The position numbers were made by a program, and so were the translations under genes. A DNA stretch of 64,000 bases from Brachypterus glaber (Eukaryota; Arthropoda; Insecta; Coleoptera; Kateretidae): the NCBI GenBank assembly GCA_958510825.1, contig OY294050.1:45335249-45399248 (forward strand), given 5' to 3'. Of the stretch, positions 36,772 through 49,759 are shown in pieces; position 1 is the stretch's first letter; the number at the start of each line of letters is the position of its first letter. The notes beneath the pieces are model-generated. The model did not search any database, was not told where the DNA came from, and saw nothing but the letters and a program-made list of their open reading frames with translations.

Positions 36772-39361
36772 AGCTAAGGAAGGTTTAAGTTTATTTCGAA
36801 AAGGTTTTATTGGCCTATTTTAACAAAAAAAAACATACTTTATTAGTGAATAAATTAAATTCAAAAATGAATATTTAAAAAATATATATAGGATGCTTGA
36901 AGAAAAAATAGTATGTTTCACTCAAAGGAACAGTGTTTTTTTACTCGTCTGTAGTTTCCGGACTCCGCTTCGCGTCGTCCGTAAATTCTACAGACTAGTA
37001 AAAAAAGCTTCACTTTTCCTCTTAGTAAAACAATATACTACTTTCATTATAGTAATCTTATGAAAAAGAAAAGGTTTCTCTTTAGGTGCCTTCCCTGTTA
37101 AAAAAAAACAAATAGGGACCAGTAGGATCCAGTAGATTCCGATTCGTTTTCTACTGGTCTCTACTTGGTTTTCCCGTGCTCACGTGAACAAACACATTTT
37201 TTAAACAAAATTTGGTATGATCCAAAATTAAAAAAAATCTATCAAATCGTTTTTAAGAAAAACGATTGTCATTTGGTTTAATAAAAACAATCGATATATC
37301 GAAAAAAGGGGGCCGTACCTCGTATCTATTATCTCGTGGCCGTTACGTCGTAAAATTTTAGGTCAATACGTCGTATTACCTTAGCCTTGTAAATATTTTT
37401 TCTACTACCTAATTAAGTGCTATAGTATATTTAACTTCAAGATTCAGTAGAGGTAAATAAAAGAATCGCGCACGCGGCAGCTGGCGCGTGGTTTCATTGG
37501 TTAAAACACTCGAATGTTGCGAGAGTAGGGATTTAGAAAATTAAACAGGTCAGACCGTTATATAGAAATATTTTGTTTGAGTCCTACCTTGTCACTAAAT
37601 CCGTTGTTGTCACGTTTACACTTACTGCATTTTGAAGTTGAATATACTATATCTTACATAACCTTGACAACCAATAAAATCAGTGTATTCAGTTATTAAC
37701 GACCGTTAAGCATTTTTTAGTACAACTACTTACTTTTTTTAACTTATTTGTCAAACTTACAGCTAGGTCAAAATAATTTTTAACTGATACTGGAGTGACT
37801 AGCTTTAGGTAGTAGAAAAAATATTATATACACCACATATGCGAACTGCCTTAAGTGTTCTCGACTGATTTTTTGCCTCGATTTCGTCTCAGCAAAAAAA
37901 TAATCTCGAACACTAAAGACTTAGTTCGCGTACTGCATAATAATAATAGTTATATACCATGATAGAGAAGACAGTTTTTATAACCGAGCGTATTACATCC
38001 CGAGATGCATCGAGGGATATAAGAGAGCGAGGCTATAATAGTCTTCTCTACTGCGGTTTATATATTATTTTTTTCACTATTAGCATATTTAGTCTTATTA
38101 TTTAAACATGTTTTGTCAATAATAAAGTAAAATGTTTGCTGGATGTTAATTAACCGCGAAAAAACAAGTAACCTTTGAAATCGCTATTTTTGAAAACAAA
38201 TAAACTTATTCACTAAAAGTTGACAGTTCTAGTAGCGCTTTTAGATTTTTAAAAAGTGTGAAAGCATATGGTTTAGTATATTCTATAACTAGTATGAATA
38301 GACAATATTCTGCGCGAGCGGAAAGTTTGTCATAGGAGCCGACAGGCGAGTATGACGGTCCCGCGAGCGCAGATGACTTTTACATACGTGTTGTAGACTA
38401 TACTTTTTCTTCGACTGCAAATATGAAACACTGTATGGCTTTAAACTGCGGACAAGGTTAAAAACAATGTTTTTTGTGACTCGACATTGTAAATGTAACA
38501 AAACACATATTTTTAAATAAAGCAATTAATGTTATTTAATAATTTTATCAAATCATTACTTAAAAAAGATTTTTATTTAATTTTAGCACATATTTACAAA
38601 TTACAATGCAAAAATTGAAGGTTATGTCAGATTGTTGTGACAGATATCAGGTTTAAATATTTAACAATAGATGGAGCAAAAGCTTAAAATCTAAAATAGA
38701 TGGAGCAGTTTTAATTTTTTCAACTAAATTGATAAAAAACTGGTCAAATATTAAGAAAAACTAATAAACTTTATGTAATTTTAACACAAAACATTAAATT
38801 GCATTAAATTATTCATGGTAAAATATATATATTTTTGCTAATTTTGCTACAGTTTTCTTCAGTTTTATAAACAAGAACTGGCACTACATTTGCTCATTCT
38901 AACACTTGATTCGGAATATTCATACCGTATCTAGAGCTAGAATCGATTCATTCTGTGTTTGAAAAGTGTGTGTATTTGCTTACATTCTAAAGCAGTCGTA
39001 GAAAAAAATAATTATTGCTCTAGGTGCAGAGATTTAATTTATCATGTTTTTAGCCCTAGAAATCAATTGTCTTCACCATAAGCAATAATCATTTTTTGTT
39101 TTTTCGCGGTTAATTATTAAAAATCTGCGAGGTAAAATAGATGTGACAGCTATGGACGTTTATTTTAAATCGATTCCCAAGGAATCTAGGACACTCTTAA
39201 GAGGTATTTTTAGAGATATTCTTCATAACTCAGGAACAGTTTTACTCATTAACATGAAATTTTTATTATGATTTACTACCAATAACTCTCATCCTGTTTA
39301 GTTAAAAAATAACTATAGATTTTACTTAATCCACTTAATATCATCGTTCCAACCGCTAGCA
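36772..39361. other. Gene-poor stretch with two small palindromes
   Basis: About 36945-37015 holds ACTCGTCTGTAGTTTCCGGA facing TCCGTAAATTCTACAGACTAGT. 37960-38062 holds ATAGAGAAGAC...ATAACCGAGCG facing CGAGGCTATAATAGTCTTCTC with a CpG-rich centre. Both look like small MITEs. No gene is supported. The minus-strand frame at 38289-38525 has no recognisable domain. Confidence 0.45.
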
Positions 39362-40554
39362 TGTAGTAAAAATACTAAAAAACCTGGCACACATATAGGG
39401 GTGTTCCTGGGCCTCAGTCAAACTGCCTCAAATTTTGATATTTTGCAATTTCGGGGGTAAACATTAAATTACGAAAATTGCAGCCAAATTAAATGACCAG
39501 TTTCGGAGAAAAACGCTTTTAAAAATCTAATTTTATGACAGATTTTTTGACGTATATTAAGGTTATTTTTTACTTACGTAAATATTAACTTAATTAGCCG
39601 TTTTAAGTTTATTATACTTTATTAATTAAAGAACAGGCAAGATAAATATAACATAAAAGGCTTTATTATCATTTACTTACATGTGTTTCTATAAAAATTT
39701 TAAAACTTTGTGGAACTTTCACATACTGGCATTTTCCACGTGTTTGCTAATTATCTGCATATTTTCTTTTAGATTTTTGCTTGATTATGTTGAAACATGG
39801 TTTGGTACATCGACAAATATTTTATAATTATATATTTTAGATTTTCTTGATATATTTTTCCAAAAATACGCCTGAGGCTTGACAAATCTGTCATCCTTTT
39901 TCATAGGTAAAATATATTATTGAGATTGCCTAGCAACAACTTTTAATAAATATATAATATATAATATTCACTAATAAATTAAGTTGTTGCTAGGCAATCT
40001 CAATAATATGTTTTGCATATGAAAATATCATGAGAGATTTGTCAACCATCAGATATTGTTTTAAAAAAATATATAATAATAATTATAAAATATTTTCGAT
40101 GTACCAAACCATGTTTCAACATAATCAAGCAAAACTAACAGAAAATATGCAGATAATTAGCAAACACGTGGAAAATGCCAGCATGTGCAAGTTTCACAAA
40201 GTTTTAAAATTTTTATAGAACCACATGTAAGCAAATGATAATAAAGCCTTTTATGTTATATTTATCTTGCCTGTTCTTAAATTAATAAAGTATAATAAAC
40301 TTAAAACGGCTAATTAAGTTAATATTTACGTAAGTAAAAAATAACCTTAATATACGTCAAAAAATCTGTCATAAAATTAGATTTTTAAAAGCGTTTTTTT
40401 CCGAAACTGGTCATTTAATTTGGCTGCATTTTTCCTAATTTAATGTTTACCCCCGAAATTGCAAAATATCAAAATTTGAGGCAGTTTGACTGAGGCCCAG
40501 GAACCCCCCTATATGTGTGCCAGGTTCTTTGTAGATTTTTTTTACTAAATACGG
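39362..40554. mobile_element. Family Q giant foldback, ~580-bp arms
   Basis: Nearly perfect palindrome centred at about 39953. Left AACCTGGCACACATATAGGG and right its complement end the best-matched part (39381-40526), with weaker pairing out to 39362 and 40554. The few visible mismatches suggest about 95% or better arm identity. Centre TTGCCTAGCAACAACTT/AAGTTGTTGCTAGGCAA. Non-coding. The 40030-40218 frame lies wholly in one arm. Confidence 0.9.
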
Positions 40555-43059
40555 TATTTTTTTTGACGCGGAAAGTTATTTTCCTCATTAACCCTTTCAG
40601 TCAAACTGTCCATGGACATAATTTTTGTTGACATTTATTTGAATTTTGAAAAATTCTGATTCTTTGACCAAATTTTTTGATTGGTAGAGGATACTATGAT
40701 CCATAATATTTCTAAAAAAATATTTAGCACCATGAAACATTTAAAATAAGTTCAAAAATTGGAAAAAATTACGATAAAAATGCTTAAAATATTTATCTAA
40801 ATTTGTCGATATTATGCAAAAATTTCAATTTTGTCCAAAGGTAAAGGAACGTGACTGAACGGGTTAAATGTGCGGGGTCCTTTCGTTTTATTTATGTAAA
40901 ATTATTTCACGAGATGGCAATGTATCAAAATTCGATTGTAAAACGTTTTTTACTCACAAGGTGTCTTCTTACCTAAGGGGTTACATGCCTTTTAATGTTC
41001 AAAAAAACACATTTTTTCTATATATATATATTTTTTTTGAATACAATAAAAAAACTATTATATTTTGACTTTTGGCATATAAAAACACAATATATCGACA
41101 CTCTCAAGCAATAAGGATGTAACTCAAGTTAGACCCATTTTGAGTTATACTCATAGGTAAACGCCTTGAAAAAAGACACACATGGTGGTACTACTCATGT
41201 TTCTCCACAGTCCACTTTAAGCAAAAGTTTACTTAAAATCACTAAAGTAAGAAATTCTAAACTTGAATATTATCAGAAACAAACAGTAAATAAACAATAA
41301 ATACTTAAACAGTTAAATAGAGAATTTTATAAGCTTTCAAATGATGTATCACATGACTTCGTTTTCCACTTCAATCATTTACTCACCCTTAAATAACAAA
41401 AAAAAAATTTTAGAAATTTAGCTGTCGTGAAAAATGACAATATATGAGTTACGGCTTTGTTGCTTGGGGGAATCATATTATGAAAAAGTCGTAAAACAAT
41501 TTTCATCAAAAAATATTAAAAATTAAGCCGTTGACCACCTCGAAAAAAAAGTATTCTCGCAGTAGACAGGATATCTCGCTATCTATTTATCTGAAATAAA
41601 AAAAAAACAAACATTTTCTGTTAGTAAGTGTAATGGCAATTTTTGACAGAGTTTGTAAGAACCTGCAAAATTTTTATTTTATAAACTGTCTATTATGATA
41701 TAAACTACCTATTAGTAGGTCTCAAAACGACAATAAACAAATAAATGAAATGATAATATGATTTCCGGTAAAATTTGGCCATTTTTCGGTCACGTACTGG
41801 CTTAAAATGGGTTATAATTGAATAAATAAAAAAATCAATCACGAATTAATATTATTTAGAAGAAGTGTGCAAAATTTCAGCAAAATCGGTTCAGTAGTTT
41901 TTGAGAAATCGTGCCTACCGACTTTAAAAACATAGCTTTGAGAAAAACGCGTTAAAGTTAAAAAAACGGGTAAAACAGAGGAAAAAAAAATTTTTACAAC
42001 TTCTTGAGATACCTATTTTTATATGCCAAAAAAATAATAGATATTGTACTTTTATAGGCAAAAAATATAATAATTATTTTATTGTATTAAAAAAATATAG
42101 AAAATAGTTATTTTCTTAACTAGTGTATTAAGTGGATAAAATCACTTAATACACGAGTTGAGAATTTAATTTTATCCAACACCTTTTATTTTTAAATAAA
42201 AATTTATAATTTTGCGAAAAATTATGTCAAAAATATTAAGATTAAGTTTTCTTAATACTAAAATAATAGGTAGCCATGGCCTAAGTATGCCTATTAAAAA
42301 TAAACAATTGCTAGTTTTACTTTCTTACAAACGTCAAAATGGACGCGGTGATAACAGAATTTTTAATAAAAACAGTATTTTATTCAAAAACTAAAGAATA
42401 ATTTGTGTTTTCTTTAATTTTTATGGTTTAGTTAACGTGCTTCTATTTATAGAATAGTTATAATACTTAATTAATAGGGTACGTAACTAATTTTGGGTGA
42501 GATCAAAAGCTGTACGTAAAAGAGTGGGTGAAAAATTTTTTAGTCACTAGTGGAAAAAAACTCACTTTTGACATTTAAAATAGTGCTCAAAACAAGTGTT
42601 TATGTGAAGGTGTTGGATAAAATGTGCTTTTTTGCCCTTTAAAAGGTATGTAACTTCTCAAACATGAAGCTGGTGGTTTGGAAACCTTTCTAGCTTTTTG
42701 TTTTCATATATTTTATTTGGTCATCGTCTCCTGTAAATTATACATGCACAATTTTTTTATGTTCACTACACAAAAATAAATTGGTCAACATTTTGTCCAC
42801 AGAACAAAAACTTGCCACTGCCACTTTTCAATTCCACCTCAGTGTCATTTAAAGCTAAGCAAAAAAGTATTCTCCACCAAAACATGTTCTGTGATGTAGA
42901 ATCATCCCCTTTATTTTCCGTCAAATGAAATGGTTAATAAATAAACTAAAAAAATAATTAAAAAAAAACTAACTTGCTGCTATGAAACTGGCTTAAAGAG
43001 AAACGGGTATGGCTGATCTTAAAATCTTTGGAATCTAATGGGCTTGTTTAAAAATAATT
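40555..43059. other. Gene-poor stretch with repeat fragments
   Basis: Contains a family M fragment (41305-41365) and a block at 41867-41960 (AAAATTTCAGCAAAATCGGT TCAGTAGTTT type) that is common in arthropod mobile elements. A palindrome lies at 42118-42165 (TAGTGTATTAAGTG...CACTTAATACAC). No gene seen. Confidence 0.4.
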
Positions 43060-43484
43060 CCCAATATAGCACACAATAACGGCGGAAATCTTCGCAGTGT
43101 CCTTTTAATGACGCATGTTCCGGGACATTAGTCGTATATCCCAAAAGGTATGTCTTGAGGACATACTGCCCTTATATCCCAAGGATATACGGTATATCCT
43201 TCGTACATCCCAGGCACGTCCCGAGAGGCAGTCCCGGGGATGTCCTTTCGGGATATCCCTGGGATATACAGGCAGTATGTCCCCGGGAAATACCCATCGG
43301 AACGTCCCTGGGACACACGAAGGACATTTGGGATGTACGAGGTATATCCATGGGATATATGGGTTCGGAAGTCGCTCGACTTCCCGTTTAGTAACAAAAG
43401 TATGACCTGGGGAAGTCGCAAATTCCCGTTTAGTAACAAAAGTATATCCTGGGGATATTCATCGTAAAACGTGTGCTATATGGG
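43060..43484. mobile_element. Motif-array MITE, GGGATATCC type
   Basis: Ends CCCAATATAGCACAC...GTGTGCTATATGGG. The interior is strikingly GC-richer than its surroundings and is built from about 20 variants of GGGATATCC, GGGACATCC and GGATATAC in both orientations. A 50-bp direct repeat (TTCCCGTTTAGTAACAAAAG) occurs at 43380 and 43423. Frames are open on both strands (43115-43405 plus, 43128-43439 minus) as a by-product of the repeats. Confidence 0.75.
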
Positions 43485-44731
43485 TAGTACTGTTACAGTA
43501 CTAAGTATAAGATAATTATCAAAGAAAAAAGTATTTAATTTAATATTATATTAATCAAAATCAACAAAAAGTTTTGCAAAAATGGCCAAATTTTGCGTTA
43601 CGTAGTACTTGAACGCTTCCTTATCAAACAGGTATTTCCCTCATATGTTTTAAACCAATCAGATTTCAAGAAAATGTCATAATTGACCAATTTTGTTGAT
43701 TTAAGAGAGATTAAATAGCATCTCGCTATTTAGATAAGTGACTATTATGCCGATAGCTCAAAATTACCAAAAATACAGCTGCTTGTAGTTTAGGTGGTTT
43801 AAATCATTAGGTAGAGGGGTATATTTTAAGATTATTTCCTGAAAAAAATGTAAATAAAACAAGCAACTGTTCAATTTCATATTTTGTTGTAAGAAATAAT
43901 AGTTATTTATATACCAAGGGACTAAACTGGCTGTTTTAGTCCCGCTGCATTAGTGTTTCCTGAGCGAGCGTAGCTAGCGAGTGAAACATAAATGCAAGGG
44001 ACTAAAACAGCCAAGTTTAGTCCTGAGGTATATACACTATTTTTTGCAGGACCAAACAAAATTTAGGTAGGTAGATAAAATTAAAATTAAAAACCACGCG
44101 TCTAAAATTGTTTTATTTTCGTAATTTAATCAAGATGCCTGTAAATTGCGAAAAGTCAGTTTCATGGCTATCGCGATTTCAATTGTTTTTTAATATGGTT
44201 GACACAAACGTCAACAAAAATGGACGAAGATGATAAATTTTAAGTTATGTATAAATTGTTATAACAATGTTATTTTTAAAGGTTTTCTTTGTTAAAATCA
44301 AATAAATTGGTTTGAATCGCTAATTTATTACAAAACACCACCAAACCTAATTTTTGAACCAGCAAAGCACATAGTAAGTATAATATTTTAATATTATCAA
44401 GGTTGCCGTGATTTTTATTCTTTAGGGAGAAAAACGGCAAGTTTAGTCCCGAAAATGAAAGCGTAAAATTAGGTTTTAGTCTTGGTTTTGCAAAAATGTT
44501 ATTTATAAACCTTGTTTTGATATAATAAAAAGTTGCTTATTTTATTTACATTTTTTTCAGGAAATAATCTTAAAATATACCCCTCCAATTAATGATTTAA
44601 ACCATCTTAACTACGATCAGCTATATTTTTGGTAATTTTTATTTTTAAGCAAATTTTTTTAACTTAATAATAATTCATAAAAAAGCTAATAATGAATTAT
44701 TGAGTTTCAAACATTTTCTGAGCAAAATTAA
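43485..44731. other. Gene-poor stretch with a foldback at 43900-44040
   Basis: A family Y end (GCGTTACGTAGTACTTGAAC) is at about 43593-43615. At 43905-44035, ACCAAGGGACTAAACTGGCT and AGCCAAGTTTAGTCCTGAGG are inverted, with GACTAAAACAGCC inside. About 43800-43860 and 44530-44610 are also inverted (GATTATTTCCTGAAAAAAAT), suggesting an outer arm pair for one element of about 800 bp. No gene seen. Confidence 0.5.
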
Positions 44732-45147
44732 CAATGGCGATTTCTCCCGTTAGATTAGACAGGGACAAAAGCTCTACCCAAAAAGGATAGAAGACATACA
44801 TACACTCCCACTTCCACCCAACCAAACAAATTCTGTATTTGTTCTTTGTTGAACAAATACAATATTTACTTGGCCGGGCGAAAAGTGTAACTATATTATT
44901 TATATTAAAGAAATTATTGGCGCCATCTAAATTTTAGTAGAATTATCTTATTCTACAGATTCACATTAGCTATGTTCGTTCGTGCCGCTCAGTGCTACAC
45001 TTTCCGGCCAACCAAATAAATACTGTATTTGTTTTATGAAAAACAAATACAGTATTTATTTGGTTGGCTGGAAAGTGTAGCACAAATGAGATAGAGATAG
45101 GGTAGACGTCTTTTGTTTCATAATTCTAGTTGTAGAGAGCTCCATTG
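44732..45147 (+). mobile_element. Family L MITE, copy 2
   Basis: Almost identical to 6676-7091, including the 42-bp-arm hairpin (about 44993-45084). Ends CAATGGCG...CTCCATTG. Confidence 0.8.
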
Positions 45148-45977
45148 CAGTTTAGCCGGTTAATTCATTAGGGCTCGGGATATAACCTATGATTATCTTC
45201 CAAAACTAAATACCTTGGATTTTACGATTAATAGTTTTATAATTTGTAGATCTCCTTTTAACAGCATTAACTCTTGGTTTGCGCTGGCAAGTCACTTAAA
45301 CTTAATGTCTATTCAGGATCAGCGTGCTCGGTAATGCCGTCGTCCATAAAATTTTTGGTTTTAATGATTAAAACCAAAGTTTTTTTTTATTAAATCCTTA
45401 TATCATGATATCATAGGCATATTTTAAGGCTGGTTTGTTAATAATTAACTAATTTTGAATTTAACGAATGAAATGATCCCATTAATTATGTTTTTTGAAT
45501 TAAGTTTCTATCTTTTAAAATAACGGAGATATTGGCCGGGAAATAAAATTTGGGACACCCGGTATATGTGACCATTCATTGTTCAAATTCTTAATTTAGT
45601 CTTAGTTAATTTAGTCTTAGTTAATTTAGTTATAATTATGCATAAACCAGACATAAAACAGTAATTTTAAAATTGTGATCAACGTTTTTACTATTTAATT
45701 TACTTAACATATACTTTATATTATTATTATTATTGTTATTTTTATACAGTGCGTTCTAAAACTCGCGTACCTACTTCGTGTACTGAATAGCTAAAAAGTG
45801 GCCTACTGTAAAATTGCATGAAATTTGGATATGTTATAAATCGTGTTTTCTTAAATTCTTTTTAATAGATGGATCTTGAGTCATTTGTGGTAAAACATCC
45901 CAATAAAAATGGAAAAAATTCATGAAGCGTCGAATGTTGAATATTTATAAACCTTATAGTGTCCTCTAAATGATTTC
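45148..45977. other. Unassigned stretch with mariner-like ends
   Basis: TGGGACACCCGGTATA at about 45550 and ACAGTGCGTTCTAAAACTCG at about 45747 look like ends of mariner-like elements without visible partners. 45895-45975 is inverted at 49215-49280 (CATGAAGCGTCGAATGTTGA). No gene. Confidence 0.45.
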
Positions 45978-46561
45978 AGTACATTTTTTTGAAAATATTT
46001 GCTACCTTGCGTAAAAATTTAAATTTAAGTGGCACACTTAATACAATATCTTACACTTAATTTTCTTTAGGGCTATATTTTTTAAATTTTAACATGGTTT
46101 GACAGTTGAAAAAAAAACTTTTTTAAATATGTAACTTTTTATACTGACTTTAAATTTAAATAAAAGATACCCCCATTCCATTTATTTTTTTTAAGTTACT
46201 CCCTCTCTCGCCTCAGGGTGTGGATAAAAAAATCTGCTTTGATAAAAAGATGTCCCTCTTGATATTGAAGCTTAGTACCAACCCAGTAAACACAGAGGTC
46301 TATTTGATGTCGGAATGTCCGCCTATTTAACGTTTATTTTACATATATTTACGTCTATACGTACAAATATACGTTTAATAGGCGGACATTCAGACAAAAA
46401 ATATACCTTTGTGTTAACTGGGAAATTTGAAAACCCTATCTGTTACGGTTTCTGAGATATCGACTTGTAACAGTTTAAATGACCCACCCGGTATGCAATG
46501 TGTCACTTAAATTTTATTTTTTTTACGCAAGGTAGCAAAAATTTTCAAAAAAATGTAAAAT
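45978..46561. mobile_element. Foldback with nested 141-bp palindrome
   Basis: TTGAAAATATTTGCTACCTT...GTGGCACACTTAA on the left is answered on the right (about 46500-46560). Inside, 46282-46422 is a separate element with ends CCCAGTAAACACA...TGTGTTAACTGGG and inner arms GAATGTCCGCCTATTTAACG/ACGTTTAATAGGCGGACATTC around ACGTATA words. Confidence 0.65.
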
Positions 46562-46614
46562 GTAAAATATAATTTTAGTAATGTATAACTATTTTTTTAT
46601 GGTTATGACTAGAG

Positions 46615-47950
46615 ATCGGATTTTACCGAGTCGTGACGTCAAAATCCATAGCCGGGTACAACAAAATAATAATCTTATAAAAATGTTTTATAAGCTACTA
46701 CATTTGCAAAAAAAAGTATATAAATATTATGAAAATCCCCTAAGGTTTTTATTTAAGTAAAAGAAAATTTAAAAAAGCATAAGCATATTTAATAGTATTG
46801 TAACATGGTGGCTGGGTATTACATTTATCATGTTAAAAAAAAATCTGCCTGGCCAATCCGTTTCTATTCGCAATAACAGCTCACGTGACGTTTATAACTT
46901 GTGAAAAATGTTTTTAAAACTTTCTTCAAAATTATTATTTTTACTCAAATCTTTTCTTTTTCATATTATAAATAAAATATAAATAAAATACAAAATTACA
47001 CAACTAAAACTTATAGTGTTTGTAGAAAAAACAAATTACCGACGAAATCTGTTGGATGGAAGTGACTTGAAGGTGAAATCTATTTGAACTCGTTATAAAC
47101 ACGTACTCTGCAGAGATCTAAAAGCGAAAGATTCCGTATGCGTGCGACCAAATAAGTGAGATGTAAGATGAGATGTAAGATGATATATATTTTTTTTGTG
47201 TAAGATCAAGCGTGCACTATGTACGTTATTTAATTGGTTAGAATCACGCGCATGCGGAAACAAGGTTTTTATTGCAAGTAAATTGAGTCATTTCGTTTGA
47301 CTTATCTTAGCAATGCGAATTAATTTCTTTTTTTGCTCTAACTTTTTCTTATCTAATATTCATTTGTCACCGTTCATTTCATTAGTTAAATCCCTTAATA
47401 AAATGTATGTAAAACCATTACTTACTACGGTTAAATCGTGGATTGATTATTATCCAGAACTAGAGTCGACGGCAATATTTTGTAAAACGACTTAACTTGG
47501 GAAAGAAAATCTAATATTTAAAGACATGCGAACACAAAAACCCATAAAGGAGATGAGGAGCAAGGACAATTTAATATTTAAAGTAAGTAAAAAAATATAA
47601 AATCAAGTTATAAAAGTCACGTGACCTTTTAATAAAAAACGATTGGCCAGGCAGTTTTTTTTAACTTGGTAAAAGTAATACCCAGCCACCATGCCACAAT
47701 ACTATAAAATTCAATTTGGATTATTAAAGAGCCCAACTAAATCGTAATTTTCAGCATTGTTATTTTTTAAATTTTCTTTTACTTAAATAAAACGTTACGG
47801 GATGTTCATAATATTTATATAATTTTCTTTGGTAATGTAGTAGTTTGGCAACATATTAAACATTTTTATAAAATTAATATAAATTGGTTAACTTATTGTA
47901 CCCGGCTATGCTTTTTGACGTCACGACTCGCTAAAATCCGATCTAGTTAT
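46615..47950. mobile_element. Family S foldback, ~300-bp arms
   Basis: TAGAGATCGGATTTTACCGAG TCGTGACGTC and its complement at about 47915-47950 form the ends. Arms (46615-46900, 47640-47950) align with indels, including ATGGTGGCTGGGTATTAC and CTGCCTGGCCAAT. The middle (46900-47640) is not inverted and contains a 60-codon frame without features. Confidence 0.75.
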
Positions 47951-48061
47951 GTTAATCGATTTTTTTTTTAATGTTCTGTCCCATCAAAGTTTTAACTGTT
48001 TTGTCCATTTATTTATTCTACATATTTAGTGTATTATTAATTTATTATTATATTAATGACG

Positions 48062-48790
48062 TGTAAATAATAATAATAGTCTTTATTGCCCAACAGAGTA
48101 ATCCAATAACAGGACAATTTCATTTCATAATAACAAATATAAATAAGAATATTAAGTAACAAAAATAAATTTAGATATAAAAAATTAAATTTTAAAAATT
48201 AAAAATAGAAATTAAGCTAAATCTTAAATACCTAAATTTACGCTTGATTTTTTTAAAACGGAACTGAGTTTTTCAAAAAATATATCACAATTTATACTAT
48301 AAGTATTAACATTATCACACATGACATAAATTGGGGACTTCAATAATAAATTTGTTCTTGGGATTGACAGCGAAAATGAATCAGTTTGCCTAGCATTCAG
48401 TCGGGGAACTAAAAAATCAATTTTTCCTAGCAATAAATTACAATCAATAAGATTGTGAATTATTCTGTAAAAAATAGAGATAGCTGATAGTATTCTTCGA
48501 TTTTCAAGCGATTGGACTGAGAATCTGACTCGCAAAACCTCCTCGTCAAGCTAAAATAACACCACCTCCTCTTTCAACATCAAGCACATCATAGTTTCTA
48601 TCACATCTCAGAATATTATATCGGCTATCAAATAACTCATAACTAGATATTTCCGGGTAGATCCAGCTTTCCGTTATAAAATAAAAATCATAATCGTTGG
48701 AACAAATACCTGTGTAAAATTGGTCCACCTTAGTCCTTAAACCACGAACATTTTGGTAATATATTGTGTAAGAAGGTCCATTGGGCATTA
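48062..48790 (-). mobile_element. LINE 4 remnant: endonuclease start joined to RT tail
   Basis: On the minus strand, 48546-48788 encodes the first part of an AP-type endonuclease (YYQNVRGLRTK, FITESWIYPEI, YNILRCDRN, RGGGVILA). Directly after a stop, 48224-48535 encodes a C-terminal RT tail (RRILSAISIFYRIIHNLIDC, DFLVPRLNARQTDSF). Everything between, including the palm, is missing. The element ends 3' with TAA repeats (48064-48078), typical of jockey/I-type tails. Confidence 0.75.
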
Positions 48791-48871
48791 TTAGTTTAAA
48801 TTAACTACTGAAGGCATACCATTCACGTACTTTAAATTTGTATCTACGAATCTTAGCACGAATAAAGAATT

Positions 48872-49206
48872 TTATCCAATACATACAGATAATGAGACAA
48901 TTACCAGCTTTATTTTAAATAGATAAACTCAATAATAACCCCCGCGTGGCTTTTACTTTATTGAGTGGATAATTATTTATTTTACCCACTCAACTGTCAC
49001 TTGTCAAATTATTTTCTTGTAAATGTCATTAAAATTTTTAATAAAAATATGAATTCCTAAGCTATTTATTGGATAAAACCTTGTATGGCACTCATGGGTA
49101 AACCGATATTGCCCTCTCGAAAATTAACCTGCTTGGCTGACGCCTCGCAGGTTAATTTTCTCATGGGCAATATCTTACTTTACCCACTAGTACCATAAAT
49201 AACTAT
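48872..49206 (+). mobile_element. Family A element, copy 3
   Basis: Full-length, very close to 7142-7475, with the complete 3' stem-loop. Confidence 0.8.
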
Positions 49207-49592
49207 AATTGAATATTGAAATCATTTACAGGACACTATAAGGTTTATAAATATTCAACATTCGACGCTTCATGATTTTTTTTTTGATTTTTATCTGTGT
49301 GCGAGAGTATTAAAGGCAAGCAAGCCATCTGGTAGAGGCTATTTAAAAACAATTTTACCAAATTTTATGGTACTTTATAAATGTTCATATATTTAAAATT
49401 AAAAATGATATAAATAATTAAGTAAAAAGTCCAACTCTGTTGTAGCTACAGTACAATAATATTGTACAATTGCATTCATAAGTATTGGCTAAAATTACAT
49501 TAAATAAATGTTTTATTGAAAGGATTAAGATCTGTAACATATTCGAAATTTCATAGAATTTGTAGGTCAATGTTAAGGCATTATTTGCCTTT
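49207..49592. other. Unassigned AT-rich stretch
   Basis: Begins with the inverted partner of 45895-45975. Nothing else recognised. Confidence 0.4.
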
Positions 49593-49725
49593 GGGAACGT
49601 TCAAGTATTACGTAACGCTCCTAGGGGGTGTTACGCCCATGTTACTGGTATAGGAAAATAGCGTTACAGGGGGGGTGGGGTCCAAAATGATCAAAATTTG
49701 CGTTACGTAATACTTGAACGTTCCC
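49593..49725. mobile_element. Family Y MITE, copy 2
   Basis: GGGAACGTTCAAGTATTACG...CGTAATACTTGAACGTTCCC, as at 17058-17210, with inverted inner order (reverse orientation). Confidence 0.85.
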
Positions 49726-49759
49726 TTTAGGACCAGAATCCTTTTTTAAAAAAGCTATA

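Noticed and set aside
43115..43467. Overlapping frames of about 75-103 codons rich in Gly/Tyr/Pro
   Set aside because: They are translations of the GGGATATCC word array, open on both strands and in several frames at once.
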